DNA from: Streptomyces sp. SKN60
GTDB taxonomy: Bacteria; Actinomycetota; Actinomycetes; Streptomycetales; Streptomycetaceae
DNA length: 64,000 bases
Reading direction: 5' to 3'
Assembly (NCBI RefSeq): GCF_026236535.1
Contig: NZ_JAHTMW010000022.1
Span: forward strand, 1 to 64,000
Both the position numbers and the translations under genes were made by a program. Within the stretch, counting starts at the first letter, position 1. Each line of letters opens with the position of its first letter. Below, in pieces: positions 9,969 through 18,638 of the stretch. The notes beneath the pieces were generated by a model, which was given only the letters and a program-made list of their open reading frames with translations, searched no databases and was not told where the DNA came from.

Positions 9969-10372
9969 GCACCGACACCACCGCATCGGTGTCCACCCAC
10001 ATCCTGGACACCAGCATCGGCCGGCCGGCCGAGGGCGTGGCCATCACGCTCACGGCCCGGGCCGGCTCCGACGCCGCGTGGGTGGCCCTGGGCGGCTCCG
10101 CCACCGACGCGGACGGGCGCTGCAAGGACCTCCCGGCCCTGCCGGAGGGCACCACCCACGTGCGGCTCGATTTCCGGACCGAGTCGTACTTCCTGACACA
10201 GCAGAACAAGCAAGCCGAGGCGCAGCAGGACGCCCCCGCGAATCGGGACAGCGGTGCGACCGGTGTGTTCTTCCCGGAGGTGGCGATCACGTTCGCCGTC
10301 GTCCCGGGCGAGCACTACCACGTACCGCTGCTGCTCAACCCGTTCGGCTACTCCGTTTACCGAGGGAGCTAG
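9965..10372 (+). CDS. uraH: 5-Hydroxyisourate hydrolase (transthyretin-like)
   Basis: A 135-residue transthyretin-like protein that opens 5-hydroxyisourate to OHCU. It has the N-terminal STHILDTSIGRPA motif and ends in the family signature YRGS. A Gln/Asp-rich segment near residues 75-100 is longer than in most homologues. It is coupled to uraD by ATGA and precedes uricase by 5 bp. Confidence 0.95.
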   Translation: MSTDTTASVSTHILDTSIGRPAEGVAITLTARAGSDAAWVALGGSATDADGRCKDLPALPEGTTHVRLDFRTESYFLTQQNKQAEAQQDAPANRDSGATGVFFPEVAITFAVVPGEHYHVPLLLNPFGYSVYRGS

Positions 10373-10377
10373 CAGAC

Positions 10378-11301
10378 ATGCCCACGATTCTCGGCCAGAA
10401 CCAGTACGGCAAAGCAGAGAACCGCGTCGTCAAGATCACGCGCGACGGCGGCACGCACCACATCAAGGACCTGAACGTCTCCGTCGCCCTCTCCGGCGAC
10501 CTCGACGACGTCCACCTCACCGGCTCCAACGCCCACTGCCTCCCCACCGACACGACGAAGAACACCGTCTTCGCGTTCGCCAAGGAGTACGGCATCGAGT
10601 CCGCCGAGCAGTTCGGCATCCACCTCGCCCGCCACTTCGTGTCGAGCCAGGAGCCGATCAAGAAGGCCCGGATCCGGATCGAGGAGTACGCCTGGGAGCG
10701 GATCGCCAGCTCCGACGCCAACTCCAAGTTCATCGGCGCCGACGAGGTCAACCACTCCTTCGCCCGCAAGGGCCAGGAGACCCGCGTCACGCAGATCACC
10801 TACGACGGCGAGAAGTGGGAGGTCATCTCCGGCCTCAAGGACCTCGTCGTCATGAACTCCACCAACTCGGAGTTCTGGGGCTACATCAAGGACAAGTACA
10901 CCACCCTCCAGGAGGCGTACGACCGGATCCTCGCCACCCAGGTGTCGGGCCGCTGGCGGTTCAACTGGACCGACGACGACCAGCGCATGCCCAACTGGGA
11001 GCGGTCCTACGAGCAGACCAGGAAGCACATGCTCGAGGCCTTCGCGGAGACCTACTCGTACTCCCTGCAGCAGACGCTGTACCAGATGGCCACGCGGATC
11101 ATCAACAACCGCGCGGAGATCGACGAGGTGCGGTTCTCGCTCCCGAACAAGCACCACTTCCTGGTCGACCTCGAGCCCTTCGGCCTGAAGAACGACAACG
11201 AGGTCTACTACGCCGCCGACCGCATGTACGGCCTGATCGAGGCCACGGTCCTGCGGGACGGCGCCACGGCGCAGATCCCGGTCGACATGACCAATCTCTG
11301 A
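10378..11301 (+). CDS. pucL: Uricase (factor-independent urate hydroxylase)
   Basis: A 307-residue cofactor-free urate oxidase that converts urate and O2 to 5-hydroxyisourate and H2O2. The catalytic DTTKNTVFAFAKE segment near residue 60 and the C-terminal PNKHHFLVDLEPFGL region match bacterial uricases. ATG 10378 is preceded by CGAGGGAG. It is third in the operon. Its H2O2 by-product explains why a shared operator with katA would make sense. Confidence 0.96.
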   Translation: MPTILGQNQYGKAENRVVKITRDGGTHHIKDLNVSVALSGDLDDVHLTGSNAHCLPTDTTKNTVFAFAKEYGIESAEQFGIHLARHFVSSQEPIKKARIRIEEYAWERIASSDANSKFIGADEVNHSFARKGQETRVTQITYDGEKWEVISGLKDLVVMNSTNSEFWGYIKDKYTTLQEAYDRILATQVSGRWRFNWTDDDQRMPNWERSYEQTRKHMLEAFAETYSYSLQQTLYQMATRIINNRAEIDEVRFSLPNKHHFLVDLEPFGLKNDNEVYYAADRMYGLIEATVLRDGATAQIPVDMTNL

Positions 11302-11316
11302 GCGGCCCTGAGTGAC

Positions 11317-11352
11317 CCGGTCCCCGCCCGCCCGCAGTCGGGCGGGGACCGG
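11317..11352 (+). terminator. Strong hairpin between uricase and the urate permease
   Basis: A perfect 14-bp GC stem (arms 11317-11330 and 11339-11352) has an 8-base loop and no U tract. The permease ribosome site GGAGGG follows 9 bases later. It could end uricase transcripts, or attenuate or stabilise a common mRNA. Confidence 0.65.
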
Positions 11353-11375
11353 CGCCAGACCGGAGGGAACCCAGC

Positions 11376-12803
11376 ATGGCACTGCCCGCAAAGGGGCCGG
11401 CATCCGCCGAAGGCCCGTGTTCCACCCCGTCCACCCCGGCACCGTCGTCGGCCCCGTCCGCGGCCGGCTGCCACCCCGTGGACGAGAAGCTCCCCGCCTC
11501 GCGGCTCGTCCCCGCGGCTCTCCAGCACATCGCCGCCATGTACGCCGGCGTGGTCACCCCTCCGCTCATCATCGGCCAGGCCGTCGGCCTGGACGCCGCC
11601 GGAATGACCCGGCTCATCGCCGCCGGCCTGCTGATCGCCGGCTGCGCCACCATCCTGCAGACCATCGGCCTCGGCGGCTTCGCCGGAAACCGGCTCCCGT
11701 TCGTCAACGCGGCCTCCTCGGCCGGCATCGCCCCGATGCTCGCCATCGCCGAGACCAGCGCCAAGGGCCACCAACTCCCCGCCATCTACGGCGCGGTGAT
11801 GGTCGCCGGAGTCTTCTGCCTCGCCGTCGGACCCTTCTTCGGCCGGCTGCTCCGCTTCTTCCCGCCCCTCGTCACGGGTGTCGTGATCACCCTCATCGGG
11901 GTCACCCTGATGCCCGTCCCGGTGGGCTGGGCCCAGGGCGGCGACAAGAACGCCGCCGACTTCGGCGCCATGAAGTACCTGGCGCTCGCCGCCTTCACGC
12001 TGGTCGTCATCCTGCTCTTCCAGCGCTTCGGCAAGGGCTTCGTCAAGCAGATCGCCCTGCTCCTCGGGCTCTTCATCGGCACCCTCGCCGCGATCCCCTT
12101 CGGCCTGGCGGACTTCACCGCCCTCCGCGAGGCGCCGGTCGCCGCACTGCCCTCGCCCTTCGCCTTCGGCACCCCCGAGTTCCAGCCCGCCGCGATCCTC
12201 TCGCTCTGCATCGTCATGCTGGTCCTGATGACCGAGTCCAGCGCCGGCATGCTCGCCCTCGGCGAGATCTGCGAGCGTCGCAGCGACGGGCGGACCATCA
12301 CCCGGGGCCTGCGCACCGACGGCATCGCCACCCTGATCGGCCCGGTCTTCGGCTCCTTCCCCACCTCGGCCTTCGCACAGAACGTCGGCGTCGTCTCGCT
12401 GACCCGGGTGCGCAGCCGCTATGTGGTCGCCGTCGCCGGCGGCGCCCTGCTCGTCCTCGGCGCCTTCCCGGTGCTCGGCGCGGTGGTCTCGCTGGTCCCC
12501 ATGCCGGTCCTCGGCGGCGCGGGCATCGTCCTCTTCGGCTCGATCGCGGTCAGCGGCATCCGTACGCTGTCCGAGGCCGGCCTGGACGACAGCTCCAACA
12601 TCATCCTGGTGGCGGTCGCGCTCGGCGCGGGCATCATCCCGCTCGCCGCCCCCACCTTCTACGCCGGATTCCCCGCCTGGGCACAGACCGTGCTCGGCTC
12701 CGGCATCAGCGCCGGCGCGCTCGTCGCCGTCCTGCTGAACCTGTTCTTCCATCATCTCGGCACCCGGAGCCGTCACCCGGCCCCGGCACTCAAATCCTCC
12801 TAG
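11376..12803 (+). CDS. uacT: NCS2 purine permease (urate/xanthine type)
   Basis: A 475-residue nucleobase:cation symporter-2 with about 14 membrane segments. The soluble N-terminus is Ala/Pro-rich. NCS2 motifs are QHIAAMYAGVVTPPLI, the TESSAGMLALGE segment carrying the substrate-contacting acidic residue, and the FAQNVGVVSLTRVRSR signature, which is typical of UacT/UapA-like urate-xanthine carriers. ATG 11376 follows GGAGGG. Its position after uricase points to urate uptake, though specificity cannot be settled by eye. Confidence 0.9.
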   Translation: MALPAKGPASAEGPCSTPSTPAPSSAPSAAGCHPVDEKLPASRLVPAALQHIAAMYAGVVTPPLIIGQAVGLDAAGMTRLIAAGLLIAGCATILQTIGLGGFAGNRLPFVNAASSAGIAPMLAIAETSAKGHQLPAIYGAVMVAGVFCLAVGPFFGRLLRFFPPLVTGVVITLIGVTLMPVPVGWAQGGDKNAADFGAMKYLALAAFTLVVILLFQRFGKGFVKQIALLLGLFIGTLAAIPFGLADFTALREAPVAALPSPFAFGTPEFQPAAILSLCIVMLVLMTESSAGMLALGEICERRSDGRTITRGLRTDGIATLIGPVFGSFPTSAFAQNVGVVSLTRVRSRYVVAVAGGALLVLGAFPVLGAVVSLVPMPVLGGAGIVLFGSIAVSGIRTLSEAGLDDSSNIILVAVALGAGIIPLAAPTFYAGFPAWAQTVLGSGISAGALVAVLLNLFFHHLGTRSRHPAPALKSS

Positions 12804-12817
12804 GGTCCTGCCGTGCC

Positions 12818-12850
12818 CTCCCCCTACGACGTCGTCATGGGGGACCCCCA
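12818..12850. repeat. Palindromic element of the TCCCC...GGGGGACCCCCA class
   Basis: CCCCC and GGGGG arms (12820-12824, 12839-12843) flank a 10-bp palindrome, ACGACGTCGT, followed by ACCCCCA. The ends resemble the element inserted in the P450 gene at 61515 and a lone right end at about 51540. It may be a member of a dispersed Streptomyces palindromic family. Confidence 0.45.
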
Positions 12851-12876
12851 CCCCCTGGAATGAAGGAAGCACCGCC

Positions 12877-14268
12877 ATGGCAGCACCTTCGGCAGCCCCC
12901 CAGCGCATCGTCATCGAGAACGCGGCGATCGCGACCGTGGACGCGAACGACACCGAGTACGCCACCGGCTACCTCGTCGTCGCCGACAACAAGATCGAGT
13001 CCCTGGGAGCCGGCCGGGCCCCCGAGGGCCTGGAGAACGTGGTCCGGCGGATCGACGCCACCGGGCATCTGATCACGCCGGGTCTGATCAACACCCACCA
13101 CCACTTCTACCAGTGGATCACCCGCGGCCTCGCGACCGACCACAACCTCTTCAACTGGCTGGTGGCGCTCTACCCGACGTGGGCGCGGATCGACGAGTCG
13201 ATGGTCCGCACCGCCGCGCAGGGCTCGCTCGCCATGATGGCCCGCGGCGGTGTCACCACCGCGATGGACCACCACTACGTGTACCCGCAGGGCTCCGGCG
13301 ACCTGTCCGGCGCCATCATCGGCGCCGCCGCCGACATGGGCGTCCGCTTCACCCTCGCCCGCGGCTCCATGGACCGCAGCGAGAAGGACGGCGGCCTGCC
13401 GCCGGACTTCGCCGTCGAGACCACCGAGGGCGCGCTCGCCGCGACCGAGGAGACGGTGAAGCAGTACCACGACGCCTCCTTCGACGCGATGACCCAGGTC
13501 GCCGTCGCCCCCTGTTCGCCCTTCTCCATCTCCACCGAGCTGCTGCGCGAGGGCGCGGCCCTCGGCCGCCGGCTCGGCGTGCGCATGCACACCCACGGCT
13601 CGGAGACCGTGGAGGAGGAGAAGTTCTGCCACGAGCTGTTCGGCATGGGCCCGACCGACTACTTCGAGTCCACCGGCTTCCTCGGCGAGGACGTGTGGAT
13701 GGCGCACTGCGTCCACATGAACGACTCCGACATCGCCGCCTTCGCCCGCACGAAGACCGGTGTCGCCCACTGCCCGTCCTCCAACGCGCGGCTCGCCGCC
13801 GGCATCGCCCGCGTCCCCGACATGCTGAAGGCGGGCGTCCCGGTCGGCCTCGGCGTCGACGGCACCGCCTCCAACGAGTCGGGCGAACTGCACACCGAGC
13901 TGCGCAACGCGCTCCTCATCAACCGCCTCGGCGCCCACCGCGAGGCCGCGCTCAACGCCCGCCAGGCCCTGCGCCTCGGCACCTTCGGCGGCGCGCAGGT
14001 GCTCGGCCGCGCCGACAGCATCGGCTCCCTGGAGCCGGGCAAGCTCGCCGACTTCGTCCTCTGGAAGATCGACGGCCTCGGCCACTCGTCGATCGCCGAC
14101 CCGGTCACCGCCATCGTCTTCGGCGCGGCGGCCCCGGTCACCGCCTCCTTCGTCAACGGCCGGCAGATCGTGGAGAACAACCGACTGCTCACCGCCGACG
14201 AGGACGCCATCGCGCGTGACGCGCGCGCGGAGGCGCAGCGCCTGGCCCGCATCGCGGCCCGGGCCTGA
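12877..14268 (+). CDS. 8-Oxoguanine deaminase (amidohydrolase)
   Basis: A 463-residue metal-dependent amidohydrolase of the AtzA/TrzN/SsnA group. It has HHHF (residues 72-75) as metal ligands after TPGLINT, a His in MHTHG, the MAHCVHM segment, and a late Asp in GLGVDGTASNESG. These match characterised bacterial 8-oxoguanine deaminases, which convert 8-oxoguanine (and guanine-like rings) to urate. That product feeds the adjacent uricase operon. ATG 12877 follows GAAGGA. It lies between two NCS2 permeases on the same strand. Confidence 0.85.
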   Translation: MAAPSAAPQRIVIENAAIATVDANDTEYATGYLVVADNKIESLGAGRAPEGLENVVRRIDATGHLITPGLINTHHHFYQWITRGLATDHNLFNWLVALYPTWARIDESMVRTAAQGSLAMMARGGVTTAMDHHYVYPQGSGDLSGAIIGAAADMGVRFTLARGSMDRSEKDGGLPPDFAVETTEGALAATEETVKQYHDASFDAMTQVAVAPCSPFSISTELLREGAALGRRLGVRMHTHGSETVEEEKFCHELFGMGPTDYFESTGFLGEDVWMAHCVHMNDSDIAAFARTKTGVAHCPSSNARLAAGIARVPDMLKAGVPVGLGVDGTASNESGELHTELRNALLINRLGAHREAALNARQALRLGTFGGAQVLGRADSIGSLEPGKLADFVLWKIDGLGHSSIADPVTAIVFGAAAPVTASFVNGRQIVENNRLLTADEDAIARDARAEAQRLARIAARA

Positions 14269-14284
14269 CCCCTCCCCAAGGAGT

Positions 14285-14340
14285 CCGACCGAGGGGGACG
14301 GCCCTCGGTCGGTCACCGCGGACCCGAGCGGGGTCCGCGG
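14285..14340 (+). terminator. Two tandem hairpins after the deaminase gene
   Basis: An 11-bp stem with a 6-base loop (14285-14312) is followed 3 bp later by a 10-bp stem with a 5-base loop (14316-14340). Both are perfect and GC-rich. They probably end the urate-permease-deaminase unit. Confidence 0.75.
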
Positions 14341-14348
14341 CTGCCGGA

Positions 14349-14390
14349 CCGGGGGGTGTGCGTACGCACCAGTCGTACCGCACCCCCCGG
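14349..14390. other. Third palindrome, with an inner GTGCGTACGCAC, in the leader of the second permease
   Basis: Outer arms CCGGGGGGTG/CACCCCCCGG (14349-14358, 14381-14390) enclose GTGCGTACGCAC, itself a perfect 12-bp palindrome. It could be a further terminator or an operator for the permease 170 bp downstream. Nothing else stands out in 14391-14550. Confidence 0.4.
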
Positions 14391-14563
14391 GTCGGTGAAC
14401 CCGTGTCCGCACCCCCACCGGACGCCCGTCCCGCGCGGCAACCCCTCCGCCGGCGCACCGCACCACCTCGCAACGAGCCGCACCTCCTGCACCTCGCACC
14501 GCATCGCACCACCTCCCTGACACCCGCGTCACCGCCGACGTGTACCCGACCGGAGGAACCGCC

Positions 14564-16015
14564 GTGGCCGCCAAGCCCCAGGTTCGCAATGCACAAGACG
14601 CAGGCAGCGCCCTCGACGGCGACCGGAGCAAGCATCCGGTCGACGAGACCCTGCCCCCACTGAGAATGCTCACCAGCGGTCTGCAGCACGTGGCCGCCAT
14701 GTACGCGGGCGTCGTCGCCCCGCCCCTGATCGTCGGAGCGGCCGTCGGCCTCTCCGGGACCGAACTGACCTTCCTCACCGGCGCCAGCCTCTTCACCGCC
14801 GGCCTCGCCACCTTCCTCCAGACCCTCGGCGTCTGGAAGATCGGTGCCAAGCTCCCGTTCGTCAACGGCGTCACCTTCGCCGGCGTCGCCCCGATGCTCG
14901 CCATCGTCGACACCACGAAGGACAAGGCCGACGCCCTCCCCGTGATCTTCGGCGCGATCATCGTCGCCGGACTCCTCGGCTTCATAGCCGCCCCCTGGTT
15001 CTCCCGCCTCGTGCGGTTCTTCCCGCCGGTCGTGACCGGCTCCGTCATCACCCTGATCGGCGTCTCGCTGCTGCCGGTCGCCTTCGGCTGGGCCCAGGGC
15101 CCCAACCCCGCGGCGCCCGACTACGGTTCGACCACCTATCTCTCGCTCGCCGGCATCACCCTGGCGATCGTGCTGCTGCTCCGCCGCTTCACCACCGGCT
15201 TCCTCAAGCAGATCGCCGTCCTGGTGGGTCTGGTGCTGGGCACGCTCGTCGCGATCCCGTTCGGCGCCACCGACTTCAGCCCGGTGACGGAGGCCGACGT
15301 CGTCGGCTTCCCGGCCCCCTTCCACTTCGGCGCCCCGCAGTTCGCGCTCGCCGCGATCATCTCGATGTGCGTCGTCATGCTGGTCTCCATGACCGAGTCG
15401 ACCGCCGACATGCTCGCCCTCGGCGAGATCGTCGACCGGCCGGCCGACGAGAAGACCATCGCGGCCGGACTGCGCGCCGACACCCTCGGCTCGGCGCTCA
15501 GCCCCCTCTTCAACGGCTTCATGTGCAGCGCCTTCGCGCAGAACATCGGCCTGGTCGCGATGACCCGGATCCGCAGCCGCTTCGTGGTCGCCTGCGGCGG
15601 CGGCTTCCTGCTCCTGATGGGCCTCTCGCCGGTGGCCGCCTCGCTGATCTCGGTCGTGCCGCGGCCGGTGCTCGGCGGCGCGGGCGTCGTCCTCTTCGGC
15701 TCGGTCGCCGCGAGCGGCATCCAGACCCTGGTCAAGGCCGGCCTGGAGAAGGACAACAACGTGCTGATCGTCGCCGTCTCGCTGGCGGTCGGCATCATCC
15801 CGATCACCAAGCCGGAGTTCTACCACGCCTTCCCCGAGACGGCGCAGATCATCCTGGACTCCGGCATCTCCACCGGCTGTGTGGCCGCCGTGCTGCTCAA
15901 CCTGGTCTTCAACCACCTCGGCAGGAGCCGGGACGCCGACACCGTGACCGCGCCGATGGAGCCGGGCGAGGAGATCTCCGAGACCGCCTCCGCGAAGGCG
16001 GCCCACGTCCACTGA
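14564..16015 (+). CDS. Second NCS2 purine permease
   Basis: A 483-residue paralogue of the permease at 11376, with the same core signatures (QHVAAMYAGVVAPPLIVG, MTESTADMLALGE, FAQNIGLVAMTRIRSR) and about 14 membrane helices. GTG 14564 was chosen because GGAGGA lies 6 bases upstream; an ATG 24 bases earlier has no such site. It has its own ~290-bp leader with palindromes, so it is probably expressed separately. Likely substrates are xanthine, urate or another oxopurine. Confidence 0.88.
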   Translation: MAAKPQVRNAQDAGSALDGDRSKHPVDETLPPLRMLTSGLQHVAAMYAGVVAPPLIVGAAVGLSGTELTFLTGASLFTAGLATFLQTLGVWKIGAKLPFVNGVTFAGVAPMLAIVDTTKDKADALPVIFGAIIVAGLLGFIAAPWFSRLVRFFPPVVTGSVITLIGVSLLPVAFGWAQGPNPAAPDYGSTTYLSLAGITLAIVLLLRRFTTGFLKQIAVLVGLVLGTLVAIPFGATDFSPVTEADVVGFPAPFHFGAPQFALAAIISMCVVMLVSMTESTADMLALGEIVDRPADEKTIAAGLRADTLGSALSPLFNGFMCSAFAQNIGLVAMTRIRSRFVVACGGGFLLLMGLSPVAASLISVVPRPVLGGAGVVLFGSVAASGIQTLVKAGLEKDNNVLIVAVSLAVGIIPITKPEFYHAFPETAQIILDSGISTGCVAAVLLNLVFNHLGRSRDADTVTAPMEPGEEISETASAKAAHVH

Positions 16016-16083
16016 ACCGCCGCCCGCACCACCCCCACGCCGCCCCGGTCCCCGCGCACGCCGCGGGGCCCGGGGCGCCGGGC

Positions 16084-16869
16084 GTGCGCCCGCCCGCCGT
16101 GGTCCTGGTCAACCCCAACACCTCGGCGGCCACCACCCGGATGATGACCGGCATCGCCCGCCGCGCCCTCGCCGGCACGGGCCTCCGGGTCCGGGGCGTC
16201 ACGGTCGCCGCGGGCCCGCCGATGCTCACCGACCCCGCCGCCCTGCGCGCCGCCGCCCCGCACGTCGTGGCGGCCGCGCACGAGGCCCTGGCCTCGGGCG
16301 ACTGCGCGGCCCTGATCGTCGCGGCCTTCGGCGACCCGGGTGTGCCGGAACTCCGCGCGCTGCCGTGGCCCGTGACGGATGCCCCGACACCGCCGCACCG
16401 CCCCGGGCCAAGCCCCGGCCCCCTCGGACCGTGCGCCGCGCCCGGACTCGCGCCCGGACTCGCGCCGGCACCCGCACCCGTACCTCTGGTCGGCATCGGC
16501 GAGGCGGCCCTCGCCGAGGCCGCGGCGGGCGGGCGGCGCTTCGGCGTCGCGACGACCACACCGCTCCTGGCCGGCTCGATCGACGCCCAGGTCGCCCGAC
16601 TCGGCCTCGCCCCCTCGTACACGGGCGCCCGCTTCACCACGGGCGACCCCGAACTGCTCGCCGCCCGCCCCGAGTCGCTGCTCGCCGCCCTGGAGACCGC
16701 CGCCCGCGCCTGCGCCGTACGGGACGGGGCCGAGGCGGTCGTCATCGGCGGCGGCCCGCTCGGCGAGGCCGCCGACGCCCTCAGCTCGCGTCTCGCGGTC
16801 CCGGTCGTCGCCCCGATCCCGGCCGCCTGCCGCCGGATCGCCCGCGCCCTGGGTGTCTCCGGTCCCTGA
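16084..16869 (+). CDS. Asp/Glu/hydantoin-racemase-fold protein lacking both catalytic cysteines
   Basis: A 261-residue member of the Asp/Glu racemase superfamily, closest in layout to hydantoin/allantoin racemases (N-terminal VLVNPNTSAATT, an FGDPG loop, a VIGGGP loop). The two catalytic cysteines of that family are replaced: Ala81 before FGDPG and Gly223 in the second loop. Residues ~98-135 are a Pro/Ala/Gly-rich insertion. GTG 16084 is the first plausible start but has a poor ribosome site. It follows the permease by 68 bp. An allantoin or hydantoin binder, or an enzyme with another mechanism, are both open. Confidence 0.75.
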   Translation: MRPPAVVLVNPNTSAATTRMMTGIARRALAGTGLRVRGVTVAAGPPMLTDPAALRAAAPHVVAAAHEALASGDCAALIVAAFGDPGVPELRALPWPVTDAPTPPHRPGPSPGPLGPCAAPGLAPGLAPAPAPVPLVGIGEAALAEAAAGGRRFGVATTTPLLAGSIDAQVARLGLAPSYTGARFTTGDPELLAARPESLLAALETAARACAVRDGAEAVVIGGGPLGEAADALSSRLAVPVVAPIPAACRRIARALGVSGP

Positions 16870-16876
16870 CACCCCC

Positions 16877-17455
16877 TCACCGCTCCACCTCCATCCGCCG
16901 CCCGCACTCGCGGGCCAGATGCGGATAGGCCGCCGCGATCGCCTCGTACACCCGGCGGCGCAGCAGCCGCTCGGCCTCGGCGCGGCCGGTGTCGCCGTAC
17001 AGGCCGTCGAGCAGGGTGTCGTAACGGGAGAGGGCGTGCCGCAAGTAGCCGACCTGCCAGCGGACCATCGCGCCCGCCGTCGCCCCGCCGGGACTGCGGG
17101 CGCCGAGCAGATGCCGGTGCCGCACCGCGCGCCGCTCCAGCTCGGCGGCGGGGAGCCGGGGGACCTCGATGGGTTCGGCGCGGATCGACGCGAGGACCGC
17201 GAGGCGCCGCCGCTCGGCGCCCGCGCCGGCCGCCGCCGAGCCGCGCCCCGCCACGGCGGAGGCGCCCAGGAACTCCGGGGTGCGCTCCACCGCCTCGACC
17301 CGCGCGAGGAGATAGAGCAGCACCGGGGCGAGCGACCACCGCCGCGGGTCGCGCCCCTGCACATCGGCCTGGCCGAGCAGCTCGCCGATCATCGCGTCGC
17401 TCCAGCCGCGCCCGCGCAGCCCGGCCAGCGTCACATACGTCGTACGGTCCGTCAC
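16877..17455 (-). CDS. Conserved hypothetical protein, 192 aa
   Basis: GTG 17455 follows GGGGGA. The N-terminus (YVTLAGLRGRGWSDAMIGELLGQADV) resembles a short actinobacterial module often found at the start of hypothetical proteins, where a W-[TS]-[DE]-x-x-I pattern precedes LLG. The remainder is helical and Arg/Ala-rich. There is no recognised enzyme motif. It is convergent with the racemase-like gene, 7 bp away, and divergent from the FnIII lipoprotein. Confidence 0.7.
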   Translation of the reverse strand: MTDRTTYVTLAGLRGRGWSDAMIGELLGQADVQGRDPRRWSLAPVLLYLLARVEAVERTPEFLGASAVAGRGSAAAGAGAERRRLAVLASIRAEPIEVPRLPAAELERRAVRHRHLLGARSPGGATAGAMVRWQVGYLRHALSRYDTLLDGLYGDTGRAEAERLLRRRVYEAIAAAYPHLARECGRRMEVER

Positions 17456-17595
17456 GATTCCCCCAGATTCGACTACGGAGAGTGATGAATCCAGTGAAGC
17501 GCACCCCACTGACAACGCCCTCTTGTCCCCGCCCCGCCTGCCGTGGGATATAGGTCCAGACCTTTCACCGGACCCGCCGGACGGAGGCACCCCCC

Positions 17596-18564
17596 ATGCG
17601 CCGCCCCTGCACCGCACTCGCCCTCACAGCCGCAGCCCTGACCGCCCTGACCGCCCTCACCGCCTGCTCCGGCGCCTCCGCGGCCCCCCAGGACACCCGC
17701 GCCCCCACCACCCCCACCGGCGTCACCGCCACCGCCGGCAGCGCCACCACCGTCCACGTCATGTGGAGCGCCGCCACCGACGACCGGGCCGTCACCGGCT
17801 ACGCCGTCTACCGCCAGGGCCAGAAGGTCAAGGACCTGCCCGCCGGCACCCTGATGACCGACGTCACCGGCCTCGCCCCCGCCACCCCGTACACCTTCAC
17901 CGTCCGCGCCCACGACGCCGCCGGCAACGTCTCCCCGGACAGCGCCGCCGTCACCGCCACCACCCCCGCCGCGAGCGCCGAGGACCGCACCGCCCCCACC
18001 CGCCCCACCGCCCTGCGCCTCACCCCCGCCGGACCCGAGGCCGCGACTCTCGCCTGGCGCCCCGCTCGCGACGACACCCGCGTCACCGCCTACGACGTCT
18101 ACCAGTCCGGCTCCCGCGTCCACACCGTCCCCGGCACCGCCACCGAGGCCCGCGTCACCGGCCTGCGCCCCGCCACCGCCTACTCCTTCACCGTCCGCGC
18201 CCGGGACGCCGCCGAGAACTCCTCACCCGACAGCGACGCGGTCCCGCTCACCACCCCCGCCGTCCCCGGCCACCGCCCCGCCACCGCCCCCACCGGCGTC
18301 ACCGTCCGCGCCGCCGAGGGCACCCTCACCGTCACCTGGACCCCGCCCCGCACCGCCACCCCCGTCAAGGAGCACCAGCTCCACCTGAACGGCCGCTTCG
18401 CCACCACCATCGTCTGGGGCGCCGACCCCGGCCCCGGCCCGGTCGCCTACACCCTCACCGTCCCCGCCACCCCGGGCGTCCGCTACGCCCTCACCCTGCG
18501 CGCCAAGCTCCCCGACGGCACCTGGGGCGACTTCTCGACGCCGGTCACGGTGGTGACGGTCTGA
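17596..18564 (+). CDS. Secreted lipoprotein with three fibronectin type III domains
   Basis: A 322-residue protein with a signal peptide ending in a lipobox (LTAC, Cys about residue 24). Three FnIII repeats follow (about 35-120, 130-215, 225-320), the first two with the GYAVYRQG/AYDVYQSG and SFTVRARDAAENSSPDS signatures. No catalytic domain is attached. Such FnIII units usually accompany secreted glycanases; here they stand alone, which suggests a surface binding or spacer protein. Confidence 0.85.
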   Translation: MRRPCTALALTAAALTALTALTACSGASAAPQDTRAPTTPTGVTATAGSATTVHVMWSAATDDRAVTGYAVYRQGQKVKDLPAGTLMTDVTGLAPATPYTFTVRAHDAAGNVSPDSAAVTATTPAASAEDRTAPTRPTALRLTPAGPEAATLAWRPARDDTRVTAYDVYQSGSRVHTVPGTATEARVTGLRPATAYSFTVRARDAAENSSPDSDAVPLTTPAVPGHRPATAPTGVTVRAAEGTLTVTWTPPRTATPVKEHQLHLNGRFATTIVWGADPGPGPVAYTLTVPATPGVRYALTLRAKLPDGTWGDFSTPVTVVTV

Positions 18565-18638
18565 CGGTCGCGGTGGTGACGTTCTTACGGACGTCGCCGA
18601 CCCGGCACACCGCCCCGCCCCGAACTACGCTGGGAAGC

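Noticed and set aside
11208-16012. Long antisense frames across the NCS2 permeases and deaminase
   Set aside because: Low-complexity Glu/Asp/Gly/Ala translations mirror the coding frames, with no family resemblance or ribosome sites.
17523-18638. Extension of the 601-residue hypothetical protein upstream through the FnIII gene
   Set aside because: The upstream part is a Pro/Arg/His shadow of the FnIII frame; GTG 18639 with TACGCT before it is the sensible start.
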